Below, one piece after another: positions 1 through 9,539 of a stretch of DNA of 54,135 bases. How positions within the stretch are numbered: the stretch's first letter is position 1; every line of letters starts with the position of its first letter. This DNA comes from an uncultured Duodenibacillus sp. GTDB lineage: Bacteria > Pseudomonadota > Gammaproteobacteria > Burkholderiales > Burkholderiaceae_F. The stretch is from NCBI GenBank assembly GCA_944388865.1, contig CALXKM010000044.1, forward strand, positions 1-54,135. The letters are read 5' to 3'. A program made the translations under genes and the position numbers. The notes beneath the pieces are model-generated. The model did not search any database. It was not told where the DNA came from and saw only the letters and a list, made by a program, of their open reading frames with translations.

Positions 1-119
1 CTACCTCCAATGGGTTGTTGTCCTTGCTTCTCGCTCCTCCTGTCCTCTTCTTAATGATAAGTTTATCGTGCCTCTTTCCAGAGGCTATGACAAATTTGTT
101 CGTTTTTTTTGTCGACTAG
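1..119. other. Unassigned left edge of the window
   Basis: This stretch precedes the porin fragment and does not read as porin. It contains a 6-bp hairpin (gcctct/agaggc, about 71-86) and a T-run near 105-112. An in-frame stop at 117-119 closes the porin frame. On the minus strand a short lysine-rich frame is open to the window edge, but it has no start codon and matches nothing I recognise. It could be the end of a mobile element or a recombination or assembly junction. I cannot decide which. Confidence 0.4.
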
Positions 120-146
120 TTAAACCCCGATCATCCCGGCGACGGC

Positions 147-584
147 GTGACCGTAACGCTCGGCGGCAACTACACCTTCGGCAATGGCCTGAAGATGATC
201 GTCTTTGGTCAGTACTTCAAGGATCAGTGGATCAATACCGCAGCTCGCGCCGGCGTCACCAAGGACGGCGTGCAGGGCTTTACACATACGGCTGGTACTG
301 GCGGTTACGGCTACAACGACGGCTGGGGCGCAAGCGTGGGCGTCAACTACCCGATGCTGGGCGGCGTGGCCAAGGCTCAGATCGCCTACCGCGATATGGA
401 AAACAGCGAAGACTACGAGTTCAACCGCTGGTTTGTTGCTCTGGGCTATGACTACAGCCTGAGCAAGCGTACTTCCGTGTACGCCATGGCGGGCTATACG
501 CAGGAAAAGATTGAAAATCGCGCCGGCGACGACATCACACCGAGCGGCGGTGAATTCACCTTCGGTCTGCTGCACCGCTTCTAA
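147..584 (+). CDS. Porin, C-terminal fragment (5' truncated)
   Basis: This is the C-terminal part of a Gram-negative outer-membrane beta-barrel porin. The translation shows alternating amphipathic strands rich in Gly, Tyr and Asn. It ends in a strand closing with Leu-Leu-His-Arg-Phe, and a terminal Phe is the usual recognition signal for barrel assembly by Bam. About 145-155 residues remain, whereas general porins of Burkholderiales run roughly 350-400. The porin-like frame continues upstream of the GTG at 147 to about 120, where a stop at 117-119 interrupts it, so GTG 147 is only a formal start with no good ribosome-binding site. The 5' two thirds of the gene are missing from this window. 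It is followed by a strong terminator. It is probably non-functional as it stands, unless the junction is an assembly artefact. Confidence 0.7.
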   Translation: MTVTLGGNYTFGNGLKMIVFGQYFKDQWINTAARAGVTKDGVQGFTHTAGTGGYGYNDGWGASVGVNYPMLGGVAKAQIAYRDMENSEDYEFNRWFVALGYDYSLSKRTSVYAMAGYTQEKIENRAGDDITPSGGEFTFGLLHRF

Positions 585-630
585 TCGACTCTGATGCCGC
601 TCAGAAGAGAGCGGCTCATAGTCAAATCAG

Positions 631-683
631 TTTCCGCAAAGATTCAAGAATTCGTTCTTGTGACCTTTGCGGAAAATTTTTTT
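631..683 (+). terminator. Intrinsic terminator of the porin gene
   Basis: A stem of ttccgcaaag and ctttgcggaa encloses a smaller inner hairpin (aagaa ttcg ttctt) and is followed by a run of seven or more T residues at 677-683. It lies about 50 bp after the porin stop codon and points the same way. Confidence 0.75.
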
Positions 684-702
684 GAAGAGCAATCTGCAGG
701 CG

Positions 703-731
703 AAAAAAATCCCGCAGCCGAGGTCTGCGGG
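703..731 (-). terminator. Intrinsic terminator of the cytochrome gene
   Basis: On the minus strand a 7-bp GC stem (cccgcag/ctgcggg, 711-717 with 725-731) is followed by a T-tract (703-710). It sits 60 bp beyond the stop codon of the tetrahaem cytochrome gene and faces the porin terminator. Confidence 0.75.
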
Positions 732-790
732 AGAAAGTACAAACGAGAGAGAAATAACGAGAAGATTTCCGAAGCTGCAGTCCCTGCGAA

Positions 791-1138
791 TTAGGGAATC
801 TTGCCGAAATCAAACTTGTGGCACTGTGCGCAATAGTTTTCTGTCGGTTCGTGCTGCAGATGGCAAAGCGTGCAGTCGCCGTTATGCGGTGCGGCGTGTG
901 CGTTGACGGGCTTCATGTCCTTGGTCTTGGCTGCCAGAGCGTCTTTTTTGTGGCACTGCACGCAGGTCTGTTCGTCAGGGTAGTTGGGATTTTTCATGTC
1001 GGGACCGTGACAGACCGTGCAGGCAACGCCGCGTGCAACGTGGCGGTCGGCGCCGAATTTTTCGGCAGCGACGGCCGAAACTGACCAGGCGAGCGCAGCT
1101 GCGCATACGCCTGCGAGGATGGTTTTGGTAAAGGCCAT
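791..1138 (-). CDS. Periplasmic tetrahaem cytochrome c
   Basis: Small exported electron carrier of 115 residues. An N-terminal signal peptide ends near Ala25. The mature part holds four CxxCH haem c attachment motifs at residues 40-44, 59-63, 89-93 and 103-107, with extra histidines (33, 81, 85, 96) available as distal ligands. Size and spacing fit the class III/flavocytochrome-c haem-domain fold seen in small tetrahaem cytochromes of Shewanella. The start ATG has a good AAGGAG site 8 bp upstream. The gene lies downstream of a Tat-exported flavoprotein on the same strand. In this family the cytochrome passes electrons from the quinol pool to the flavin subunit, so I infer that it is the electron donor of the neighbouring reductase. 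The partnership is inferred from adjacency. Confidence 0.9.
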   Translation of the reverse strand: MAFTKTILAGVCAAALAWSVSAVAAEKFGADRHVARGVACTVCHGPDMKNPNYPDEQTCVQCHKKDALAAKTKDMKPVNAHAAPHNGDCTLCHLQHEPTENYCAQCHKFDFGKIP

Positions 1139-1242
1139 ATTGTTTTCTCCTTGAGGTGCCTGAGAATTGTGTTAGAAAAAGGGCACATGCAGAACATCTC
1201 TTTACGTTTGAAGAAGTTTTTTCTGCCTCTGCCTTTTTTAGG

Positions 1243-1303
1243 ATTTAGTCGACTGCGCGACATTGTTTCGGGGGAGAAACAACGATGCGCAGTCGAACTA
1301 AAT
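1243..1303. repeat. Nested 61-bp palindrome between flavoprotein and cytochrome genes
   Basis: The outer arms are 1243-1258 and 1287-1303: sixteen bases against their complement with one extra base. An inner hairpin (tgtttc/gaaaca, 1264-1269 with 1276-1281) sits inside. There is no T-run on either flank, so it is not a standard intrinsic terminator. It occupies the 201-bp gap in what would otherwise be a two-gene operon. It could be an mRNA stabiliser or attenuator that sets the subunit ratio, or a small inverted-repeat element. Confidence 0.7.
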
Positions 1304-1339
1304 CGCTAGGCGTCTTCTGAGTGAGGAGTTCTCAGAGGA

Positions 1340-2851
1340 TTACTTTCCTGCGGCAGTACGGGCAGCCGTACGACCGAAGATGATGCAGTCGGCCACTGCC
1401 ACGGTGCCGAGGCGAACCATGCCGTGCACGCCGCCGGTGGCTTCGCCTGCTGCGTAGAGCCCCGGGATGATTTCGCCGCGGGCGTTCTTGACCTGGGCCT
1501 TGTTGTTGATCACCAGACCGCCCATGCAGTGGTGCACGCGCGGCCACAGACGGCAAGCGTAGAAGGGGCCGTCGCCGTTGGGCACAGCGTCCTTGAACAT
1601 CTTGCAGTTGAAGTCCGGATCCTTCTGAGCCTTGATGTAGCTGTCGAACTTCTCGTTGGTCTTCTTGAGCTCGGCGTAGTCGATCTTGTAGAAGTCGGCG
1701 AGAGCCTTGAGATTGTCGAACTTGCGGACCACGCCGTTGTCGACGGCGCGCTTGAAGAGCTCAGGCGTCATGTTCTTGCCGTAGATCTTGTTCATGGCGT
1801 TCTTTTCGCACAGATAGATCACGGTCGGGTGGCCGATGGCAACGATGGCGTCAGCGCGCACCTTGCGGTTGCCGGTTTCCATGATGAAGCGCTTGCCGGT
1901 GGCCGGATCGACCATCGGACCGTAGCCCACGGCAGACTCAACAAAGAGCGGAGCCAGACCGAAGCCTTCTTCGTCAGGGCTCGTCCAGGGGCCGAGCTGA
2001 ATCCAGTCCATCTGAATCGTGTTGGCGCCGATCATCTGAGCGGCCTGAATCATTTCGCCGGTTGCGCCCGGATGGTTGGTCGAGCCGAACTTCTCATTCA
2101 GACGCGGATCGTGTTCCATGCGCATGGCGACGTTGCGGCTAAAGCCGCCCGAGGCAAGCAGCACGCCCTTGGTGGCGCGGATATAGGTCACCTTGCCGGA
2201 CTTTTCACGGCCGAAGCGATAGTTCACGCGGGCCTTGACGCCGAGCACAGCACCCTTGTCGTCGGTGACGAGCTCATCGACCATCGTGCGCAGCTGAACG
2301 GGGATGCCGTATTCCTTGCACTTGGCAAGCATCGGGTTGATGAAGCCGGCGCCAGTGTTTTCAACCACGGCGTGGCTGCGGGGAACGCTGTGGCCTCCAT
2401 GGTAGGTAACAGCCTTGAACTTGACGCCGACCTTCTTGAGCCATTCGTAGTTTTCAACGCAGCTGTCGGCGATGTGACGGGCCAGTTCCGGGTGAGCCAG
2501 ACCGCCGCCGGCCTTGAGAATATCGGCGTAGAGCAGATCGGCGCTGTCCTTGATGCCTTCCTTGGCCTGCATGTCGGTGCCTGCGGCAGCAACGGCGCCG
2601 CCGTTGATGATCGAGTTGCCGCCGGTAGAGGGCATCTTGTCGACCACGAGCACATTCTTGATGCCGATTTCATGAGCTTCAATGGCTGCGCCCAGACCGG
2701 CAAAGCCAGTGCCAATGATGAGGAAGTCGACGGTCTTGTCCCACTTTGCAGGGGCCTTGGCTGCCATGGCAATGCCGGGAACGGCAAGACCGGCTGCAGC
2801 AGCGGCCGTGACTGAACCCAAGAAGTTGCGACGAGTGATGGATTGGGTCAC
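1340..2851 (-). CDS. Tat-exported FAD-dependent reductase (flavocytochrome c/fumarate reductase family)
   Basis: Periplasmic flavoprotein of 503 residues, related to the FAD subunit of soluble fumarate, urocanate and similar reductases. A twin-arginine signal (Arg-Arg-Asn-Phe-Leu-Gly, 7-12) and a hydrophobic stretch end near residue 31. The dinucleotide-binding GTGFAG is at 47-52. A His-His pair at 440-441 before MGG and an Arg at 480 after the GGVHG segment match substrate-binding positions of fumarate reductases. The usual ANRLGGNA segment is replaced here by a divergent MVRLGTVAV, so the substrate is probably not simply fumarate. The start is GTG, eleven bases after a clear AAGGAG. There is no haem domain in the chain. 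The downstream tetrahaem cytochrome probably supplies electrons. The likely role is anaerobic reduction of an organic acceptor such as an enoate. Confidence 0.88.
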   Translation of the reverse strand: MTQSITRRNFLGSVTAAAAAGLAVPGIAMAAKAPAKWDKTVDFLIIGTGFAGLGAAIEAHEIGIKNVLVVDKMPSTGGNSIINGGAVAAAGTDMQAKEGIKDSADLLYADILKAGGGLAHPELARHIADSCVENYEWLKKVGVKFKAVTYHGGHSVPRSHAVVENTGAGFINPMLAKCKEYGIPVQLRTMVDELVTDDKGAVLGVKARVNYRFGREKSGKVTYIRATKGVLLASGGFSRNVAMRMEHDPRLNEKFGSTNHPGATGEMIQAAQMIGANTIQMDWIQLGPWTSPDEEGFGLAPLFVESAVGYGPMVDPATGKRFIMETGNRKVRADAIVAIGHPTVIYLCEKNAMNKIYGKNMTPELFKRAVDNGVVRKFDNLKALADFYKIDYAELKKTNEKFDSYIKAQKDPDFNCKMFKDAVPNGDGPFYACRLWPRVHHCMGGLVINNKAQVKNARGEIIPGLYAAGEATGGVHGMVRLGTVAVADCIIFGRTAARTAAGK

Positions 2852-3191
2852 TTTGATCTCTCCTTTAGTAGTGTTCTTAAGAGCCAGTTAATCTGGCAAT
2901 GCTCCGGAAGTTTATTTCTGAGGATTTTTTGCGAATACCATCGGGAGAAATGCCTTAATCTAGTAGATACCATTACTTCTTTCGGCGTATTTTTTGCATG
3001 GTGGAAAATCGGTTGAGGCAGGCTGGGTATTGCCGATGACGTTGCCTATCAGAGAAGTGAAGACAGGGTAAAAGTTTTCTGAAAAAGAAAACAAAAGCTC
3101 CCGGCAGAAGAAGAACTGTCGGGAGTTGCCTTAAATTCGCGTTTGGTTTTTGTATGATTTTGCGAAAAGAATAAATTGTTGCGAAAATGCG
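2852..3191. other. Intergenic region upstream of the flavoprotein gene
   Basis: These 340 bp separate the flavoprotein start from the pyrF stop. They hold the flavoprotein ribosome-binding site and presumably its promoter (AT-rich around 2900-2990), plus the pyrF terminator near 3090-3125. I see no further gene and no recognisable riboswitch. Confidence 0.5.
3075..3125 (-). terminator. Intrinsic terminator of pyrF
   Basis: On the minus strand a 10-bp stem (ctcccgacag with ctgccgggag, one G-T pair; arms 3098-3107 and 3116-3125) is followed by a U-rich tract (cttttgttttctttttc). It lies 67 bp after the pyrF stop. Confidence 0.75.
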
Positions 3192-4016
3192 TCAGGAGAG
3201 CGCCTTGACTTTAGCTGTGCGGATGGCATCGCGCGTTGCTCGTGCGGCCTCTGCCGCAGCCTGCGCAAAGTTTTCATCGCTGCCGGCAAAAATAATAGCG
3301 CGGCTTGAGTTGATGATCATGCCGCGGCCGGCCGCATCAAGACCGGCGGCAACGGCTGCGTTGACGTCGCCGCCCTGAGCGCCGATGCCGGGCACCAGCA
3401 GCGGTACTGTTGGGGCAATCTTGCGCACGCGGGCGATTTCTGCGGGCTGCGTGGCGCCGACGACAAGTCCGAGCTGTCCGGTGGTGTTCCAGGGGCCGGC
3501 AGCAAGTCTGGCGATGCGCTCGTAGATCATTTCGCCGTCGCAGATGAGTTCTTCAATATCGGCGCCGCCCGGATTGGAGGTACGGCACAAAATGATGACG
3601 CCCTTGTCGGCATATTCCAGATAAGGCACGATGGTGTCGTAGCCCATGTAGGGCGAGACGGTGACGGCGTCGGCGCCATAGCGTACGAAGGCTTCCTTGG
3701 CGTACTGGCGCGCGGTCGAGCCGATGTCGCCGCGCTTTGCGTCCAAAATGACGGGGATGTCAGGGTAGTGCTCGCGCAGGTATCTCATGATGCGCTCGAG
3801 CGACTTTTCCGCTCCCATGGCTGCAAAGTAGGCAATTTGCGGCTTGAAGGCGCAGACAAAAGGAGCCGTGGCGTCGATGATGGCCTTGCAGAAAGACCAG
3901 ACAGGGTCCTCCTCGCTTTTTAAGTGTTCAGGAATGCGTTTGAAATCCGGATCAAGTCCGACGCAGAGCATGGAGTCGACGGCTTGAATGCGGGCATTGA
4001 GCTTGGAGGTAAACAT
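3192..4016 (-). CDS. pyrF: Orotidine 5'-phosphate decarboxylase (type 2)
   Basis: Cytoplasmic enzyme for the last step of UMP synthesis, decarboxylating OMP. The protein is 274 residues from the ATG at 4016. The open frame extends 30 codons further upstream, but those residues do not resemble the family, so the internal start is preferred although its ribosome-binding site is weak. The catalytic signature Leu-Asp-Ala-Lys-Arg-Gly-Asp-Ile-Gly is at 91-99, with Asp92, Lys94 and Asp97 as the charged cluster. A phosphate-binding Val-Pro-Gly-Ile-Gly motif follows in the C-terminal half. The length of about 270 and the sequence fit the subfamily found in Burkholderiales. It is divergent from the downstream esterase gene and ends in its own terminator. 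Confidence 0.95.
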   Translation of the reverse strand: MFTSKLNARIQAVDSMLCVGLDPDFKRIPEHLKSEEDPVWSFCKAIIDATAPFVCAFKPQIAYFAAMGAEKSLERIMRYLREHYPDIPVILDAKRGDIGSTARQYAKEAFVRYGADAVTVSPYMGYDTIVPYLEYADKGVIILCRTSNPGGADIEELICDGEMIYERIARLAAGPWNTTGQLGLVVGATQPAEIARVRKIAPTVPLLVPGIGAQGGDVNAAVAAGLDAAGRGMIINSSRAIIFAGSDENFAQAAAEAARATRDAIRTAKVKALS

Positions 4017-4210
4017 ATGAAAAGTTTGAAGAATCAAAAAAGTGCTTGAGGGGGACTTGCCGCCTGTTCGGGTGCCCGTAAGGCTCAAGGCGGCCAACGC
4101 ATGCATTTTAGTCGAGCTGCAGGAGCTTTTCTTGCGGCCGTACCTTCCAAGTCGGTTCTAAAAGCGGTGATAATTAGCGCCGTCTGGTTTTTCTAAAAAG
4201 GAGAGAATGC

Positions 4211-5224
4211 ATGGATGTCAAGATGACGCTTGCGGCCGGAGCCTGCGCATTTGCGGCTGCGGCGGCCTCGGCTGCGCCTGATGTGGCTCGACTCATGGGC
4301 TATGTTGAAGGTGCGGAGATTGCCGATGTTCCAGTGGTGCAAGGACGCATTGATGCCGTCTCAGGCATTGTCTACAACCAGATCAAGACGCTGAGGGCCG
4401 TGCGCCAGCTCAAGATGTCGGTTATGGTGCCGCGCACGCGCGCCAAGAAGCCTGCCGTGATCTACTTTCCGGGCGGGGGCTTCACGTCTTCAGACCATGA
4501 GAAATTTTTAGAAATTCGCTATGCGCTTGCGCGCGCCGGCTTTGTCGTGGCGGCTTGCGAGTACCGCACGGTTCCCGACAAGTTTCCTGCGCTTTTAAAT
4601 GACGCCAAGGCGGCGGTGCGCTTTTTGCGCGCGCATGCTGCCGACTACGGCATTGATCCCGAGCGCATCGGCGTGCTCGGTGATTCTGCCGGCGGCTATC
4701 TCGTGCAGATGATGGGAGCGACAAACGGTGAGAAAGACTGGGACAAGGGCGACTTCTTGCAGGAAAATTCCGACGTGCAGGCCGTGGTGTCCTTTTATGG
4801 CATCTCGGATTTGAGAACGATCGGCGAAGGGCTCGGACAGGACAACATTCATGCTTCGCCTGCGGTGACCGAAGCGCTGCTCGTACACGGGCCTGCTTTT
4901 AAGGAATTTGCCGGCGCGAGCATTCTTTCTGACGAAGCCAAGGCAAAAAACGCAAGCCCCATCGGACATGTTGACGGAAGCGAACCGCCTTTTCTTTTGC
5001 TGCACGGCTCGGGCGACAAGGTTGTGAGCCCGCTGCAAAGCGCGTATATGTACGAAGCGCTCAAGGCTGCAAAAAGCGACGTTGAGTATGTTCTCGTGCC
5101 CGGCGCCGGTCACGGGGATCTGCCCTGGTATCAACCGGCCGTGATTGCGCGCGTTGTGAACTTTTTCAGCGCCAAGCTTGGTGCGCCTAAGGCGGCCTCT
5201 GAAGGCGCTTCGGACAATCTGTAG
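4211..5224 (+). CDS. Secreted alpha/beta-hydrolase, acetyl-esterase-like
   Basis: Serine hydrolase of 337 residues with an N-terminal signal peptide (cleavage near Ala21-Ala22), so probably periplasmic. The alpha/beta-hydrolase fold shows an oxyanion-hole GGG (88-90). The nucleophile elbow Gly-Asp-Ser-Ala-Gly-Gly has Ser159, and the other triad members appear to be Asp269 (HGSGD) and His301 (GAGHGD). This matches the hormone-sensitive-lipase/BD-FAE group, many of which deacetylate carbohydrates or hydrolyse small esters. The substrate is unknown. The start has a strong AAGGAG. The next gene follows after 9 bp, suggesting co-transcription with trhP, although no functional link is obvious. Confidence 0.85.
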   Translation: MDVKMTLAAGACAFAAAAASAAPDVARLMGYVEGAEIADVPVVQGRIDAVSGIVYNQIKTLRAVRQLKMSVMVPRTRAKKPAVIYFPGGGFTSSDHEKFLEIRYALARAGFVVAACEYRTVPDKFPALLNDAKAAVRFLRAHAADYGIDPERIGVLGDSAGGYLVQMMGATNGEKDWDKGDFLQENSDVQAVVSFYGISDLRTIGEGLGQDNIHASPAVTEALLVHGPAFKEFAGASILSDEAKAKNASPIGHVDGSEPPFLLLHGSGDKVVSPLQSAYMYEALKAAKSDVEYVLVPGAGHGDLPWYQPAVIARVVNFFSAKLGAPKAASEGASDNL

Positions 5225-5233
5225 AAAAATCTC

Positions 5234-6490
5234 ATGCAGCGAAGCGATTTTGAACTAATGGCTCCTGCAGGCTCGCGCGAGGCGCTCGCAGCGGCCATTG
5301 CAGCCAAGGCTGATTCCGTGTATTTCGGTGTCGGCGAACTCAATATGCGAGCTCTGGCTTCCAGCGCGTTTACGGTCAACGATCTTGCTGAAGTCGCAGC
5401 TATTTGCCGCACGGCCGGCGTGAAGTCTTACCTCACGGTCAATACGGTGATCTTTGACGAAGATATGCCTGCCATGCGCGAAATCGTTCAAAGCGCTGCC
5501 CAGGCGGGCATCGATGCTGTCATTGCCAGCGACGTGGCCGTGATTGAAGCCTGCCGCCGCGCGGGCATTGAGGTGCATCTTTCCACGCAGCTCAACATTG
5601 CCAATGTCGAAGCGCTTCGTTTTTACGCCCGCTGGGCCGATGTCGCGGTTCTTGCCCGCGAACTGACGCTTGAGCAAGTCGCGCATATTGCACAGGCCGT
5701 CAAACAAGAAAACATCTGCGGCCCTTCGGGCGCCCCCGTGAGGCTGGAGATGTTCTGCCACGGAGCACTTTGCATGGCCGTCAGCGGCAAGTGCTACATG
5801 AGTCTGCACACTCGCGGCAAGAGCGCCAATCGAGGCGCCTGTCTGCAGACGTGCCGCAGATCGTACGTCATCAAAGATGCCGAACGCGATATCGAGCTTG
5901 AGCTCAACAACGGCTACCTTTTGAGTCCCAAGGATCTGAAGACGATCGGCTTTCTCGACAAGATGGTTCATGCGGGCGTGTCTGTTTTCAAAATCGAGGG
6001 CAGAGCCCGAGGGCCGGAATATGTGCGCACGGTTGTGTCGTGTTACGACGAGGCGCTGCGCGCGATTGCCGATGGGGGCTTTACGGCTGAGCGAGTTGCC
6101 GATTGGAATGAGCGCCTCGCCGAAGTGTTCAACCGCGGATTTTGGGACGGCTACTATCTCGGGACGCCCACCGTTGAGCTAGCAGGCGGCTACGGGTCGC
6201 AGGCCAAGCTCAAAAAACGCTTTGTCGGCAAGTGCCTGAAGTATTTTTCTCGCGCTCGGGTTGCGCAGTTTTTGATTCAAGCCGAAGGCTTTGAAAAAGG
6301 CGCTCGGCTTCTGGTCACGGGGCCGACGACGGGGGCTGTGGAGTTTTCCGCCGAGAGCATGATGAAAGATGACCAAAGAGTTGATGCTTGCGCTAAGGGC
6401 CAAGACATTACGATTCAGATTCCTTGTAAAGTTCGGGAAAACGACAAGCTGTACTTGCTGCAGCCTCGGGATGCTCCTTTGCTGAGCTAG
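5234..6490 (+). CDS. trhP: Peptidase U32-family protein, tRNA 5-hydroxyuridine synthesis (TrhP-like)
   Basis: Protein of 418 residues. Family U32 members of this type (TrhP/YegQ) are not known proteases. They make 5-hydroxyuridine at wobble position 34 of tRNA using prephenate and an iron-sulphur cluster. The family signature runs from Glu172 through Phe174-Cys175-His-Gly-Ala-Leu-Cys180 to Ser184-Gly-Lys-Cys187. With Cys203 and Cys207 this gives four cysteines (180, 187, 203, 207) in the usual cluster-binding arrangement. An N-terminal TIM-barrel-like part (LMAPAGS, 8-14) and a C-terminal beta domain complete it. The E. coli protein is slightly longer (about 450). The related RlhA and UbiU/UbiV share the fold, but the length and single-barrel layout favour TrhP. 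It follows the esterase gene closely. Confidence 0.85.
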   Translation: MQRSDFELMAPAGSREALAAAIAAKADSVYFGVGELNMRALASSAFTVNDLAEVAAICRTAGVKSYLTVNTVIFDEDMPAMREIVQSAAQAGIDAVIASDVAVIEACRRAGIEVHLSTQLNIANVEALRFYARWADVAVLARELTLEQVAHIAQAVKQENICGPSGAPVRLEMFCHGALCMAVSGKCYMSLHTRGKSANRGACLQTCRRSYVIKDAERDIELELNNGYLLSPKDLKTIGFLDKMVHAGVSVFKIEGRARGPEYVRTVVSCYDEALRAIADGGFTAERVADWNERLAEVFNRGFWDGYYLGTPTVELAGGYGSQAKLKKRFVGKCLKYFSRARVAQFLIQAEGFEKGARLLVTGPTTGAVEFSAESMMKDDQRVDACAKGQDITIQIPCKVRENDKLYLLQPRDAPLLS

Positions 6491-6542
6491 ACTGACTAAA
6501 TAGGCAGAAAAAATCAGTCAACGATCGGCTGGGAGGCTTCCT

Positions 6543-7187
6543 GTGAGCACGCTTTCCATAGAAGAACTCAAGCAGGCGCTGACGCACTATGAAGCGCGGC
6601 AGGCCGATGACGGCGTTTGGGAAATAGAGCTTCATCTTGCCTCGGTAACCGATGCTGTGCGTACGCTCGTGCCCGTGCCTCTTCCGTATGTGGACCTGGA
6701 TGCGGATGTCGCGGCCTACATTGCCGATCAGCTCGAATCGGTGCCCAAAGACGCGAAGTTTCGGCTGGTGATTCGTCTGCCTGAGCAAAACATTCATGAA
6801 GGCGATGAGCAAGTCGTGCAAACGGTGCTCGGGCTGTATGTCGAGCAAAAGCTCAAGCGCTACAAAAAGCAGGAGCGAGCCGCCTTGCGAGATGTCATCT
6901 CAGCTTTTTTCTGGGGTGTCGCTTTTATGCTTTTGTGTCAGATTCTGCGCTGGCTTCTTGCTTTTCCCGAGTATCCGACGATCACGCAGACGATCTCGGA
7001 AGGCCTTTTGGTTTTGGGCTGGGTTGCGCTTTGGAATCCGTACGATCGCTTTTTGTTTTCTTGGCTTCCGGCGCTCAAAAATCTGAAGTCGATTCGCCGT
7101 ATGAAAAATCTGCAGGTTCAGATCAAGCCCAGTCGCTATGATCTGATGCGCGGACGTGCTCGCGGCGCAGGCGCAAATAAGCCATAA
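6543..7187 (+). CDS. Unknown two-helix membrane protein
   Basis: I do not recognise this 214-residue protein. The first 112 residues are soluble and acidic to neutral. A Lys/Arg-rich linker (103-116) leads into two predicted membrane helices at about 118-140 and 148-166. A basic C-terminal tail (about 180-214) follows, so both ends are probably cytoplasmic. The start is GTG, preceded by GGGAGG at a good distance. The gene follows trhP by 52 bp on the same strand and ends in a bidirectional terminator shared with groEL. The layout (soluble domain, helical hairpin, basic tail) could suit a membrane-anchored scaffold or stress protein, but nothing in the sequence fixes a function. Confidence 0.75.
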   Translation: MSTLSIEELKQALTHYEARQADDGVWEIELHLASVTDAVRTLVPVPLPYVDLDADVAAYIADQLESVPKDAKFRLVIRLPEQNIHEGDEQVVQTVLGLYVEQKLKRYKKQERAALRDVISAFFWGVAFMLLCQILRWLLAFPEYPTITQTISEGLLVLGWVALWNPYDRFLFSWLPALKNLKSIRRMKNLQVQIKPSRYDLMRGRARGAGANKP

Positions 7188-7237
7188 GACAAGAGAGCCG
7201 CAGGCTCAAAGTCTTCGCTCAGGCAAAGAGAAAAAAG

Positions 7238-7284
7238 AAAACGGCTCAGAGCCTTTGCAGGCAAACTGAGCCGTTGGCTTTTTG
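7238..7284. terminator. Bidirectional terminator between the unknown membrane protein and groEL
   Basis: A 10-bp stem aacggctcag/ctgagccgtt (7240-7249 with 7266-7275) has T-rich flanks on both strands: ctttttg on plus, and a longer T/C-rich tract on minus. It lies between convergent genes. Confidence 0.75.
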
Positions 7285-7333
7285 AGCGGGCCGGTTTATG
7301 TGTGCCCGCTCTGCGAAAGCACCAGAGGCTTGA

Positions 7334-8989
<1,656 letters not shown>

Positions 8990-9035
8990 TTAGATCGATA
9001 AATTCGTTGTTGACGTATCAGGCGGTCAAGACCAA

Positions 9036-9323
9036 TTAGGCAACCACGCCCATGATGTCTTCTTCGCGCATTACGAGGAATTCTTCCCCGTCGACCTTGA
9101 CGGTCTGGCCGGAATACTTGCCGAAGAGAACGCGGTCGCCGACCTTGACATCCATCGGGATGAGCTTGCCGGCATCGTCGCGCTTGCCCGGACCGACGGC
9201 AACCACTTCGCCCTGATCGGGCTTTTCGCCGGCCGTATCAGGAAGAACGATGCCGCTGGCAGTGGTGCGCTCGGCTTCGAGACGCTTGACAATCACGCGG
9301 TCATGCAACGGACGAATCTGCAT
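9036..9323 (-). CDS. groES: Co-chaperonin GroES
   Basis: Ten-kDa co-chaperonin of 95 residues that caps the GroEL ring. It starts with the typical [12 protein letters not shown] segment and contains the mobile loop (around residues 17-32) with the hydrophobic tripeptide Ile-Val-Leu that contacts GroEL. The C-terminus is the usual [11 protein letters not shown] type. It is the first gene of groES-groEL, with a TTGGAG ribosome-binding site and a sigma-32-type promoter about 130-160 bp upstream. Confidence 0.98.
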   Translation of the reverse strand: MQIRPLHDRVIVKRLEAERTTASGIVLPDTAGEKPDQGEVVAVGPGKRDDAGKLIPMDVKVGDRVLFGKYSGQTVKVDGEEFLVMREEDIMGVVA

Positions 9324-9455
9324 TTTTCAAACTCCAAACAGTTTCTAAATAATGTTTTGCTGCCGGCTTTGAGCAAAAGAGCCTCATGCCGACATCACGA
9401 GAAAAGAATCACTGCACCGAACGACGATGACGATCATGACGGTGCCGACAAAACC

Positions 9456-9486
9456 TAATATGGGGTTGCCCTTTCAAATTTCAACC
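9456..9486 (-). promoter_or_regulatory. Sigma-32 (heat-shock) promoter of groES-groEL
   Basis: On the minus strand the -35 hexamer TTGAAA (9479-9484) is separated by 13 bases from CCCCATATTA (9456-9465). This is almost the consensus for RpoH promoters (CTTGAAA, 13-15 bp, CCCCATnT). It reads towards groES, 130 bp away. No CIRCE inverted repeat was found, so regulation is probably by RpoH and not HrcA. Confidence 0.85.
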
Positions 9487-9539
9487 CCTGATCGCTAAAC
9501 TACTCAAAAATTTTTACAAACTCTTTTTACGGCGCCATC

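Noticed and set aside
71-112. Hairpin and T-run at the left edge as a terminator
   Set aside because: The T-run begins about 18 bases after the stem, too far for an intrinsic terminator.
1424-2815. Long plus-strand open frame of 463 codons opposite the flavoprotein gene
   Set aside because: It is the antisense shadow of a high-GC gene; its residues show no family pattern and the minus-strand protein has clear motifs.
9324-9539. CIRCE operator before groES
   Set aside because: No TTAGCACTC-N9-GAGTGCTAA type repeat is present; the sigma-32 promoter explains regulation better.
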